Shown here in pieces: positions 8,671 through 18,394 of a stretch of DNA of 22,207 bases. The notes below the pieces were generated by a model that had not been told where the DNA came from, made no database searches, and saw nothing but the letters and a program-made list of their open reading frames with translations. The position numbers and the translations under genes are program-made. This stretch comes from Ophiothrix spiculata (Eukaryota; Echinodermata; Ophiuroidea; Amphilepidida; Ophiotrichidae): NCBI GenBank assembly GCA_000969725.1, contig JXSR01S011581.1; one strand, 5' to 3'. How positions within the stretch are numbered: the first letter of the stretch is position 1; every line of letters starts with the position of its first letter.

Positions 8671-9696
8671 CTTTGAACATGTAATACCAAGCAACTGTGT
8701 ACTTTGAACAGATTGCTTTATCATAAAGCTCTGGTTAGGCTACAATTCAGACAGGAAACCACAATGGCCTACCGTCCGTAATCAGTGTGTGTTCACATTG
8801 TAGCAATCACAACTATCATCCTGATTCACTAAGATGGATTTCCTATAACATGGATTACTAAAATCAAAACTTGTGTAAGTTGAACGAAGCTTTAGGCATC
8901 CCAGTAATACATAGTAAAAATGCCCTTATGTATTTTCTTTTTTAAGATACCGGGATAAACTGTAATAAATAAATATGTTATATTATTCTCATTCATCCGG
9001 GTTAGTAAACAATTGAATAAATTAATTATGTACAACCAGAAAGATGTTACAAATGAGAACACCTTTATGTATCGATATCTATATATACTAATACTAGTAC
9101 ATTAATCCAGAATACACTTTGAGGGTTCTGACGAACTCGAAATGAGTGTAGGTATTATAATAATTCTAGTTAATTTATGTAAAGCCTGCCATATAGCAAC
9201 ACCATAATATTGCTGTTGAGAAATAGTTGGTCTTGGAGACCTTTAGGGCTACTTCAGTTTTCTGAAAGTTTCTCCTCGATATGTGCATAACTGTACACAC
9301 ATTCTCTTATGCCCTTCTTCACAGTGTTCACGCTAAGGCCGTATAAAGTCGCGAAACTGGCGCAGAAGCTCAAAAAAATGGCGCAAAGTGTTCCCAAAAC
9401 AAAAAATCAAAAATGGTCTTGGTTATACACAACGTTTTCTTATTCCAGTTTTATCCAGATGATCTTTTCGAAATTGGCAATGGCGAGATGTATTTTTTTC
9501 TTTTATGTCACTTTGGCGCAAAGACAAAATCCTTAGCGGGAACACTGCTTGAAGTTCTTCATACAAGTGTTCCTCACGGTAGCAAGATTGGCTCCAAAGC
9601 CTTCCGAGTAGCCACCATCGATGCAGCATGGGAATCTCACTTCGTTTCTTGCAATTGTAGAGCTAGTGGTAAACTCTAGGCTCTTTACCATTGTCC
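8671..9696. other. 5' flank of the MASP-like gene; no gene recognised
   Basis: This should contain the promoter and 5' UTR of the MASP-like gene, read on the minus strand. I see no convincing TATA box or CpG island. An upstream out-of-frame ATG lies at 8678-8680. Short open frames at 9309-9679 on both strands have no recognisable motif, and I treat them as chance. Confidence 0.5.
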
Positions 9697-9705
9697 AATA
9701 ATGAC

Positions 9706-10216
9706 CCGGGTGGGTAACTGATATTTGTGTCCGGGTAACCACCCGAGTTCCGCAGGTTCCGAAGGTGACCCTATGTGAGACCAAAAATTGGCAAAAATGA
9801 GTGAAATGATACCCTATCTGAGACCATAAATCTACCATATCCGTTCGAATGGATACCCTATCCGAGACCATACCTGTCAAATGAATACCCTATCTGAGAC
9901 TTGACGCAATTGTGACAAAATAATAATTGCAAGAAATCATTGGTAAAATGTAATTGTACACGATTTGAACACTTTTAAGAAGTGTTTCTAGGTATTTGAA
10001 ACATGTTTTCGGCAATTTAGGTACCATTGTCATTAATTGAACAATTCTTTCTAAGTTTGATACCATAAAAGACAAATTTAATACCCTATGTGAGACTTGC
10101 AGAGTACCAGGTCGATTTTGATACCCTATATTGCAAGTCTCGAGACCTGTCCAGGTCTCACCTTTTTGGTAACGCGGGTGGTTACCCGGTCAGAATACCC
10201 AGTTACCCCCCCCGGG
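9706..10216. mobile_element. CCGGG-ended element A with AATAATGAC target duplication and internal tandem units
   Basis: Direct repeats AATAATGAC (9697-9705 and 10217-10225) flank 511 bp. The ends form imperfect TIRs: left CCGGGTGGGTAACTG then CCGGGTAACCACCCG, right (inverted) CCCGGGGGGGGTAACTGGG then CCGGGTAACCACCCG. Inside are six degenerate copies of GATACCCTATCTGAGACC (near 9769, 9809, 9852, 9883, 10080 and 10119). Open frames across it translate the repeat (TRVVTR, SVTHPG and the like) and are not genes. An 8-9 bp duplication suits a hAT-like non-autonomous transposon, but the family is not known to me. Confidence 0.8.
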
Positions 10217-10225
10217 AATAATGAC

Positions 10226-11225
10226 AACTTCATAAATGACAAAAAAGACATGTTTTATGTTATAACTGCAATAGTCTTTTATTCGTTTAATTATTTTAAA
10301 TTTTCAAAGGTATGTGAATGAAAGGTTTGAACCTGTAAATATTAGCAGAATTATTATGAGTATCTGAAGTGCCTTTGGAGTGAATTGGTGTGTGGGGTGC
10401 ATGGGGTGTGTGCTTAGGTGGTGGTGGTTGTGGTTGTAATTTTTGGTGAAACTGAGAGGCGTGTGGCAAAATTGAGAGAGAAAATCATTGAAATGGGACA
10501 TTCATTAAAGATGTAATTTAGCAAAATTGCTTGTTAACGTCCCTGCATGCTTCATAATTTGAAAAAAAATGGCTTAAATGTTATTTTTTTATTTACACGT
10601 GTATTATTCGTACTCTTTGTATGATTTAATCTGGCATTTATTCTTATCAGGTCGACATTCTTCAATAATTGAACATGTCCAGTAGCTCATACAGCTAACA
10701 TTAAACCTCGATTACAAGAACTATGTTATAATATGCCATATTATCAGTTTCGTCATTCATTCCTTTAAAAAAAGTGTACCAGTATTCATTTCCTTCGAAG
10801 GCAGGATTGTCAGGAAAAAGGGCAAACCGCTGGTGGATTTGCATCATAAGTTCACGCTATTGCCGATGGTGGGCCATTATATTGGACGGCTGATGGTATA
10901 ATGGCCCAGTTTTGACAGTAAGGGCATCATGAATATACGATACATTTATTCTGGTTTTTTTTTGTTTTTTTTTATATCTAATCATGATACAATAAATATG
11001 TTAAGTCAAGTTTTTTTTAATATAATTTCATGAGTCTTAGCCTACTTTAAAGCATCAGAAAATAATGCAAAATTATATAGTTTCTATTAATGCATGAATG
11101 ACATAATATTTAAAACTGTCACACTCGCACAATTTCAATAAACAATGATTTAAGATATTATTGCAACGCGAAATAAGATTTTTTCATACAACATGCAACC
11201 ACACTGGTACATCATGATCTGCAAT
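10226..11225. other. Intergenic; one hairpin, GT-rich stretch, no gene
   Basis: AT-rich sequence with a GTG/GGTGTG-rich stretch at 10378-10440 and a perfect 12-bp hairpin TGGGCCATTATA/TATAATGGCCCA at 10870-10881 and 10897-10908. No coding region seen on either strand. Confidence 0.5.
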
Positions 11226-11234
11226 GTAGCAATC

Positions 11235-11540
11235 CCGGGGATGGGGGGGGGGGGGGGTTCTTAAAACAAATTGTACAGGGATGCTCAAAGTAGACTTCAG
11301 AATTTTGACCATCTCTAGACCTCCAAAAGCATGGTTTTAAGACCCATCTCTATACCATTTTTCTAGAAAAAGCACCCAATTTAAGGCAAATTGGGTGCTT
11401 TCTTTGCAAAATTTTCCGAAATACACCAAATTTTGCAAATTGGGCGCATTGGGTCTGTAACGAAAACCCAACCAACAATATACCAAAAACTACGAAAATG
11501 CACCCCACAACCTTTGAGCACCATTTGTCAGTAAGAATGG
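11235..11540. mobile_element. CCGGG-ended element B with GTAGCAATC target duplication
   Basis: Direct repeats GTAGCAATC at 11226-11234 and 11541-11549 flank about 306 bp. The left end CCGGGGATGGGG with a run of 15 G (11243-11257) and GGTTCTT, then TACAGGGATG, resembles the left end of the element at 16172. The right end lacks the expected C-rich inverted copy, so this copy may be truncated or one-sided. It contains an internal hairpin AAAGCACCCAATTT/AAATTGGGTGCTTT (about 11369-11402). An open frame across it is not a gene. Confidence 0.65.
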
Positions 11541-11709
11541 GTAGCAATCTAATACAGGAAGTATACTTTGGCTGAAAACAGGAATTCATCGACACATTAA
11601 TATTCCCGCCAGATGGGAATAAGTTTACCAGGACATCACACTCTCCAAATAGGTCATAATCAACGCCCTGGATTCACCGGTCATTGTCGGTCAAAATACC
11701 ATGGCTGTA

Positions 11710-11952
11710 TATGTGATGACTCACACCGAAAAGAACACTTTTTAAGATACAGGTGAAAATAGACAGGAAAAAATAAAGAAAATAATAAGAACTTTCAGCA
11801 GATTTTCTGTTGTAAAATTTGATTGCGTTGATCAATTTCAACAAGTATAAGGTGTCATTTTAAAGCTTAGAAAATGCTGCAACAGATGTAATGAAAAAAT
11901 CAAAATTGATATCATCTTCAACGTTCCTCCTTTCGGTGTGAGTCATCACATA
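11710..11952. mobile_element. MITE with perfect TIRs and TA target duplication, copy 2
   Basis: 11708-11731 and 11931-11954 are exact inverted copies over 24 bases (TATATGTGATGACTCACACC...), including the flanking TA dinucleotides. The element is therefore about 243 bp with a TA duplication, as in Tc1/mariner-type MITEs. It has no coding content. It is homologous along its length to 6183-6436. Confidence 0.88.
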
Positions 11953-11954
11953 TA

Positions 11955-13169
11955 ATAAACTTAATTCTTTTCTTTAAAATGACATCAATTAAAAACTAAA
12001 TGAGAAAACAAGAGCTTGCTCTTTGGCTGAGTAATTTCACATTCCTAGCAAGTGAGTCACAAACAATAAGAATGAATTAATAAGTTGGTTGTATTCGTTA
12101 AGAAAACAACGTTCACTTACCTTTAAGTGAAACTGCATGTACCTGCTACGAAGCTTTATTTGTATTGATTTCGGGTTGCGACTTGCGACTTGTGGGTTGC
12201 AGGGCGAGATTTTGACTTATTTAAAGGTGTAGGTTCCGATCACATTCTCATCCCAAGGGCTCAGCCGGAAGTATTGCATTTTTTGATGTTAAATGGGAAA
12301 CTCATGTTTGTCTGATTGTAAATCCAAAATTATTTCAATTACAAATTCCAAATAGTTTTTGAGATATAGCAAAAAGTGTAAAGTTAATTGGTATACCTAG
12401 TTTACAATAATGAATGAAATTAATTTTGTAAATTTCTTTCTTATTCTCTATATTGAGAAAAAACGATAAATACATGCATTTAGCAGGGTAACCAGTACCC
12501 TTGATTGTTGCTTACAGATTTTCCAGTCTGGGGCGCTGTGTTTGCATTATCACCCTTTTTTTTTGTGATCAAAACAATTATTTTTCTGTGGGATAATGAT
12601 ATTTACTAGTTCTAGGAATGTATTTACATACACTGTTCCAGGAAAAATGTGTCCTATTCAAAGTCACCCCATGTCGGGTGACTTTGAACAGTACTTAAAA
12701 ATAACAGCTAGTTCTACGAAAATGTAACATGAGAAAGACCATGCCCCAGGAGGTATTTTGAAAGCAAAAAAATATATCAGAAGCGTGAAAAAAGCGTTCA
12801 AAGTCACCCCGGTTTACGGTACGTTTTACGTGTATTTCTATTAGGTCACGTATTGAAGAAAATATTACAAAAATTTTATATATTTTTAACTTTCCTCAAA
12901 AAATTTAAAAAAAGTGTTCTTATAGTAATAAACATAATTATGTTATTCCAAATCCGCTTGGGTTCACGCGTGAACCCCACTTTTTATAGATTTTATCATA
13001 GTTTTACCGATTAGGGATACAATTTTGGTGAGCATTCCGGATTTTGTAATTTTCCACTAATTTTCCAACGGCTTAAGCCAGAGGCGGTACAGGACATGAC
13101 GCAGCCGGGAATTGGCTACGATACCGTACGGCAACCTTTAATACTTGACGCGGCCACCCTCCTCTGACT
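11955..13169. other. Intergenic; repeated TTCAAAGTCACCC motif, no gene
   Basis: A short GGGTTGCGACTTGCGACTTG direct-repeat stretch occurs near 12173-12200. TTCAAAGTCACCC and its complement form a hairpin at 12657-12669 and 12676-12688, and a third copy lies at 12797-12810. An open frame at 13073-13279 (minus) has no recognisable motif and overlaps the next element. Confidence 0.5.
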
Positions 13170-13690
13170 CCGGCACTTTTCCTGCTAGCGGGCATTTTCA
13201 AAATGGCCGCCAAAATATATACCATATTTTCATAATCATCATCATTATCCTTCGACTTCCGTCGAGATCCATGACACAAACACGTTTAAAACGTTATCTG
13301 GTTTATTTCCACTTTAATCTATTTTGAGTGACAAAAATGTATTTTGGAACAATTTTGGGTGCCATTGAGAATGTTCACATTATTATGAGAATGACATTAT
13401 TAGAGGACAAATGATCTTATGGTAACCCAAAAAATTTCTTTCTATTGATTATTCATATTATAAGGCTTCCTAAATGCTTGTTTTGATCAATTTTCTTGAA
13501 AAAAATGCTAGATTTTGAAACATGCTGATAACCTTATTTTAATCTCACTATGTTTGCCATAGCACCAGAAGCCATTTCTCAATGATGTTGATATTAAGTG
13601 GTTTACATGTTGTTTTTATGAAGTTTTTTATGAAAATATTGTATTTTGGCGGTCATTTTGAAAACGCCCTCTAGCCAAAAAAGTGCCGGG
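13170..13690. mobile_element. MITE-like element with about 55-bp imperfect TIRs
   Basis: CCGGCACTTTT...GCTAG.GGGC.TTTTCAAAATG(G/A)CCGCCAAAATA at 13170-13218 is matched by its inverted copy at 13641-13689. The pairing is imperfect but runs over roughly 50 bases. The interior is AT-rich and non-coding. I could not define a target duplication. Confidence 0.65.
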
Positions 13691-13760
13691 GTAGCAAAAG
13701 CCTACCCTCACTTTTTTTTTTGCCTGATGGTATAGGCCATGGCTGTGAAGAGTAACTTAA

Positions 13761-14142
13761 TGGGCAAAGGAAATGGAATTTCAAGTATACATTAAAATAA
13801 AGGTGAGAAGTCGTGGAATCTAAAACAATGTATTTCATGATTATCTGGGACTTTGTTTTAGTGGTATAATAATAATTAACATAATTTTGGGTCAAGTCTA
13901 GCTGGAGGGACTAAAACACGTTCAATATTCAACAAACGATGACATCATTTGTGGCAAAATTTAGTTGTGTAATACTGATGATTAGAATGATGAATTGAAT
14001 GTCTATTAAAAATCAATAGAACACAAATGATGTCACAGCTATTGTGTTCTTTTTATGGCCCTGCTTTGGGAAATGGAATGTTCTAAAAAGACTTTGGAGT
14101 AGGTCCATCCAGGTGGGTCTATCACTTCATTTCCTTTGCCCT
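13761..14142. mobile_element. TTAA-flanked MITE (piggyBac-like) with GGGCAAAGGAAATG TIRs
   Basis: TTAA at 13757-13760 and 14143-14146 flank 382 bp, with termini TGGGCAAAGGAAATG and, inverted, AGGGCAAAGGAAATG. TTAA duplications are characteristic of piggyBac-type transposition. Inside, ATGACATCATTTGTG (13938-13952) and CACAAATGATGTCA (14021-14034) form a second inverted pair, so it is partly foldback. No coding content. Confidence 0.75.
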
Positions 14143-15137
14143 TTAAGGTACAATTCATGCACACCGGAACCCACCCACCCTACGGACAAATGTACGAATT
14201 TGAAATGGACACATCTCGTTTGATACGAATACATACCCAAATCATTAACAATAGCTAATTATTTGATTATTAATGACCTAAATGTACACAATCTAGTAGC
14301 CTACAGAGACAAATTAACAAACAATACAGTATGCCGTTGCATTTGAGGCTTGTTCTCCGATAAAGCGTGCAACTTTGGTCTCAGAAATTTCAAAATTTCA
14401 ACTATTATACTAATAACTTATGAAAAACATACACAATCATAAACTATTATGGTTTCTGAAGAAGAAACAGTGCATAGGAGTGTATTGTGACGTACGTTTA
14501 ATCATCGTTAAAATTGCTATTTTTATGTATTTTTTTAGCCCCATGTTCTATTCACCGACAGTTGACAGTTTCTTTCAGAAGGATTATACCCTGAAACAAA
14601 CAAAGACATGGATCATTATATAATGATGATAGGTTCAACAAGGTCATTGACATTCTTGGAAGGTTTTTTTTTTTAGGTGTACCAAAGGCATAACCGATTA
14701 CATCGTTTACTATTAATACCATGATTATAGTAAAGGATGACCACAATTTAACTTTTTCAGGCAACAGTCGTGGAAAATGTTCCCGTGTACTGAGGCTATT
14801 AGGGGTCAACCGTAGATCCATTTCATCGGTAATTCAAATATGTTTTGTTCTGCCGTCGATTTAAGGCAATTAAAATTAATCACACTTTATATCATTCTAT
14901 TGTTACAATAGAACCATTGTTACAAACAAAAGACACAACAGACGGAAATATGTGAAAGGTCGCTGTGATATTTTTTTTTCTGTACAGTCGAAGTCAGTAC
15001 TTTTTTACAATTTATACAATTGAACACACAATGGTGTACAACTAAATTTTTGACAAAAAACAATATTAAATACATGAACTGCCAATGTAAACTGTGCACA
15101 ACTTTTTTGTTTTATTTTGCACGTAATTAAGTATGCA

Positions 15138-15200
15138 ATTGGCTCTGAAGTCTAGTGGTTGCTAGCCGCAAGCTACTGAGACTAGAGATTCAAATCGCGA
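15138..15200 (+). repeat. tRNA-like / SINE-head sequence with A- and B-box-like motifs
   Basis: TCTAGTGGTT (15151-15160) resembles a pol III A box and GATTCAAATC (15187-15196) a B box, with tRNA-like spacing and a CTAGCCGCAAGCTACTGAGA anticodon-arm-like middle. The acceptor stem does not pair convincingly, so this is more likely a SINE head or decayed tRNA than a functional tRNA. Confidence 0.35.
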
Positions 15201-15791
15201 GTCTTTAAATTACTATTTACAACATATATAGGTGTGCCTTATAACAAACACACTGCAACTACAACCGGGCGTACCAATAATAGGATATATAAAGACACTC
15301 CCGAAATAAAATCAAACTGAAACTTATGTATATTTCTATAATTGATCATAAATAATCACCAACCCTTGGCCCTAATCAAGGTAATGCATTATGCAACATA
15401 CGAATATCTGCATTCCCTGGCCGCATTCCATGCATCCAAGAATGAGTTATTCAGAACGTAGCTGTCAATAAAATGTTGCATACAAGTTGATAATGCCAAA
15501 AGTGTGTTCAATTTTCAAGGTCAAGATTAACTTTCGAGGGAAGGTATGCGCCAAAACCATGTACTTTTAGGCATTTCTAATTGTTATTTGATATAAAAGA
15601 GCAATATTTTCTGGGCCAGATGACTTTTAATCCACTTTAATCGGAGCTACGGTTCCAAAGTTACAGCAATTTGAATGCGACGTCTCAGCCAAAATATGCG
15701 TGTTTGTTATGTTAATATTGTTTTCCAAGCTGTGATACACTGTGCATTTTGTTTTTTGTTTTTCAAACGGCGGGATTTAATATATTTAAAA

Positions 15792-15845
15792 TTTCATATC
15801 TCAAAAAGTACATCTTTTTGAGATATGAAACCCTAACCCTAACCC
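15792..15845. repeat. Perfect 17-bp hairpin followed by a short interstitial telomere-like repeat
   Basis: Arms TTTCATATCTCAAAAAG (15792-15808) and its exact complement (15814-15830) enclose TACAT. Directly after the right arm comes CCCTAACCCTAACCC (15831-15845), the animal telomere motif in two and a half copies. Confidence 0.85.
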
Positions 15846-16171
15846 AAAAAGTATCATCGTGAAATAAGTGTCATTAATGATTCAGGTGCTTGCACATTGC
15901 ATATTATTACTGGCCTTATTGGTGTAATTAAGATAAGTGTTTTTGACTAAAAATGCATTTATTCAAAAAATTCGATTTTACCATTTAAAAATAAAACAGG
16001 TACACCCTTTTACAATGGATTTGAACGAGACTTTGTGATTTTTTGGCTGTTTAATAGGAGCTGGAAAGTCACATGTTTTTCATAACCAAATTATCCACCT
16101 TAAACCATTTCTGTTTTATTTCGTGCCAGAGAAACCAAAAATTTGACCATTTGTTTCCCCCTTGAATGAAC

Positions 16172-16504
16172 CCGGGGGGAGGGGGTTCTCCTATATATAA
16201 GGTATACGGGGATGTGCCGCTGGAATGGGTCGCTTTTTCACAAAAAATCCCTAAACATGGGTCCCATTTTTAGCACCAAAATCCCTAAACATGGGTCACA
16301 TCTTCAAGAAAATGCGCTAAAATTGTTCAAAAAAATGAAAATTTTGAAAAATCAGCTCATGTTTGGAGCAAAATCCCTAAACATTGGTGCGCTTTTTCTC
16401 AAAAATTACCCTTAAACATGGGTAAGGGTTCCACGGTCCCAGCCGCACACCCCTGTCCAGACCAAACTTGAGTACACCCCCCCCCCACCACCACCACCCC
16501 GGGG
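16172..16504. mobile_element. CCGGG-ended element C with GAATGAAC target duplication and internal tandem units
   Basis: Direct repeats GAATGAAC at 16164-16171 and 16505-16512 flank 333 bp. Left end CCGGGGGGAGGGGGTTCTCC then ACGGGGATGTGCCGCTGG. Right end, inverted: CCCCGGGGTGGTGG... then ACAGGGGTGTGCGGCTGG, so the TIR is about 70 bp with indels. The interior has four degenerate copies of AAAATCCCTAAACATGGGT (near 16243, 16278, 16370, 16401). The open frame 16212-16415 merely translates them. Same architecture as the element at 9706. Confidence 0.78.
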
Positions 16505-16656
16505 GAATGAACAAATTATGACAGTGAATAAAGCATGACTAACATGTACATAAGAATACCTTTGCTTGATTGAGAGTGTTTTGTTTTGTTTTTCCAGTTG
16601 AATACATTGAAAGACATTGTAGTATTAACGGAACAACCACAACAAAGTCCCCTTAA

Positions 16657-16952
16657 AGGAGTATGGTCCGATTGCCTCAACTTTTTTTCAAACTTTCTGA
16701 GATTTTGGTACCAAATTCTTGCTCATATTTTTCTCATAATCCATGTGAAATTTCACGGTTGAGTTATATTTAGTTTTGGAGATATATATGAAAATGTGTC
16801 TAATTATGGTAACCATAATTAATTTTACAAAATTGACCATACAATCAAAACGGTTCGACGGATTCAGCTAGAATTTGAAACTTAGAACTCTTGAATGATC
16901 ATCTTTCATATGACATTGAAGACTGAATTTTGAAAAATCGGACCAAGCTCCT
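16657..16952. mobile_element. TTAA-flanked MITE (piggyBac-like) with AGGAG..TGGTCCGATT TIRs
   Basis: TTAA at 16653-16656 and 16953-16956 flank 296 bp. Termini are AGGAGTATGGTCCGATT and, inverted, AGGAGCTTGGTCCGATT (15 of 17 match). No coding content. Confidence 0.8.
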
Positions 16953-17192
16953 TTAAATGGTGTAAATAAAGTTTGTGTTTAAATGGTTGAAGACTTGAAC
17001 TCAAAACTACTTTTCCATCTACTTTTCAAGTCCATTGTCTGTATTTTGGAACATTTAAAATACTAATAAAAAATGAACAGAGATATGTTATTTCCATAGC
17101 AATTTCATTTCAGTCCATTGTTGTTAGTAATGGGGATGATACGCTAATAATTTCAATTATTGATGCACCGTTTCATTATTTTTCATTTATAT

Positions 17193-17450
17193 ACAGGATG
17201 TCCAAAAATTAATTGCACATTTTTAAATGCTTATAACATTTAAACCAGGATTCGCGTGGCAACTACAGACATATGCAATGATAGAGGAGATTTGTAGAAA
17301 AATGTTGGTACCAAACATGTTGCAATTACCAATTTTGCAAATCAATTTCAAGTCTCCTCTATCAATACATATGTCTAGTGTTGTTATATTAATCTTGGAT
17401 TTCAAGTGATTAACATTTAAAAATATGCATTTATTTTTTGGACACCCTGT
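17193..17450. mobile_element. ACAGG(A/G)TGTCC foldback MITE
   Basis: Ends are ACAGGATGTCCAAAAATTAA and, inverted, ACAGGGTGTCCAAAAAATAA, each flanked by AT (17191-17192, 17451-17452). The inverted similarity continues inward: ACATATGCAATGATAGAGGA on one side faces ACATATGTATTGATAGAGGA on the other. The element is thus almost palindromic, about 258 bp. Open frames on both strands within it are products of the palindrome. ACAGGGTGTCC-type MITEs are widespread in marine invertebrates (from memory, not searched). Confidence 0.8.
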
Positions 17451-17521
17451 ATTTGATTTCTTGAATATAAGGTAACTACTATGTTTTGAACCGAGGACCG
17501 TGCATGCAACCAGTGATAGCT

Positions 17522-17566
17522 GAAGTTGGTCATATAGACTTTTAAGTCCATATATGACCAACTTCT
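17522..17566. repeat. Isolated hairpin with 15-bp perfect stem
   Basis: GAAGTTGGTCATATA (17522-17536) pairs perfectly with TATATGACCAACTTC (17552-17566), and GACT/AGTC extends the stem inward. It ends 11 bases before the outer element at 17578. It could be a hairpin RNA precursor or a relic of a small foldback element. No way to tell from sequence. Confidence 0.7.
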
Positions 17567-17577
17567 TTTTGCGTTCA

Positions 17578-18394
17578 GGGCCCGTATTCATAAAGCACAC
17601 TTAAGTGAAACACTTTTGATTGTTTCCATTAAATCTGCTGAAATTTAAGACAAACTCTTAAAGTTACACTTAAATGATCAACTTATTAAGGGAATCCCTT
17701 AACTCTTATAATTTTAAGTGCAACTTTTAAGGGGACATTGGAGCACCCTTAAAAGTTGCCCTTTAGTCACATGGGTATATTCTATAGCACATATTTTACA
17801 TTATTTGCTTTTTAAAAGAAGAAAACATTTCAATTTTACAAATTGTATTTAGCACTTTTTGCACTTAGAATTACATTTAAAAAGAACAGAAATGACACAC
17901 TGCAATAAAGCAGATATTGAGCTTTAAATAAAGTTAAGTGAATCACTTAAAGCAATACTATAAAGTGTTAAAAATGAAGCGCCCCCTGTCATCAATCACT
18001 TTTGATTTTTTTAGGCTTATTGGGTTTGTTTTTGGTAGATATGAATACCCTCCAAACGATTTGGCTCAAAGATGCTTACTTTTACTGTTATGGCCATTTG
18101 TTGAATTAAATTCGGGATCCCGAATTTAATTCCACATGTGTTAGTATAGGAAAGCATGCATGTGCTTTTTATCCATTTTTGGCGGCAAAACAATTTGTTT
18201 CACAAAATACACTTGAAAACGCTTTTAGATAGTCACATTCCTCATTTTTATGATGTTTTTACAGAAACCATTTTTGATCAAAATATTATAGTATTGCTTT
18301 AAGTGTAAGTGAAACACTTAAGTATAAGTGTTACACTTACATTAAAGTGAAAAATTGCACTTAAATGTAAGGGAGCTTTATGAATACGGCCCCA
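17578..18394. mobile_element. Non-autonomous DNA element with GGGCCCGTATTCATAAAGC ends, TTAAGTG-rich
   Basis: Left end GGGCCCGTATTCATAAAGC, right end inverted GGGGCCGTATTCATAAAGC. Inside both ends are many ACTTAAGTG/CACTTAA units. There are further internal hairpins: TTAAGGGAATCCCTTAA (17686-17702) and a 14-bp stem GCAACTTTTAAGGG/CCCTTAAAAGTTGC (17720-17733, 17746-17759). A TTAA-type MITE (17951-18298) is inserted in it. Without that insert it is about 465 bp. I find no target duplication. Confidence 0.7.
17951..18298. mobile_element. TTAA-flanked MITE (piggyBac-like) nested in the outer element
   Basis: TTAA at 17947-17950 and 18299-18302 flank 348 bp with termini AGCAATACTATAA and, inverted, AGCAATACTATAA (exact over 13 bases). 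It contains a perfect 30-base palindrome, GAATTAAATTCGGG and its complement, at 18103-18132. The TTAA target was one of the outer element's own CACTTAAG-type motifs, which fixes the order of insertion. An open frame at 17938-18129 is not a gene. Confidence 0.82.

Larger units (their letters stand above)
14147..16163. other. Intergenic; tRNA-like head, hairpin with telomere-like repeat, no gene
   Basis: About 2 kb without a supportable coding region. Two structured spots lie inside: a pol III-like stretch at 15138-15200 and a hairpin followed by CCCTAA repeats at 15792-15845, both listed separately. Open frames at 14420-14821 show no domain. Confidence 0.5.

Noticed and set aside
9309..9880. 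Overlapping open frames on both strands
   Set aside because: No motif, and the longer minus frame runs into the tandem repeat and TIR of the element at 9706. They look like chance frames and repeat translation.
11350..11595. 81-codon minus frame with a hydrophobic stretch
   Set aside because: It spans the element at 11235-11540 and its right target duplication, so it is not a gene.
16212..16415. 67-codon plus frame with repeated LNMG/KHGS
   Set aside because: It is the translation of the ATCCCTAAACATGGGT tandem units.
9769..16423. CRISPR-like arrays suggested by spaced short repeats
   Set aside because: Spacing is irregular, units are degenerate, they lie within transposon borders, and the DNA is eukaryotic.
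17223..17600. 125-codon minus frame and the opposing 60-codon frame
   Set aside because: They arise from the near-palindromic foldback MITE and the adjacent hairpin.
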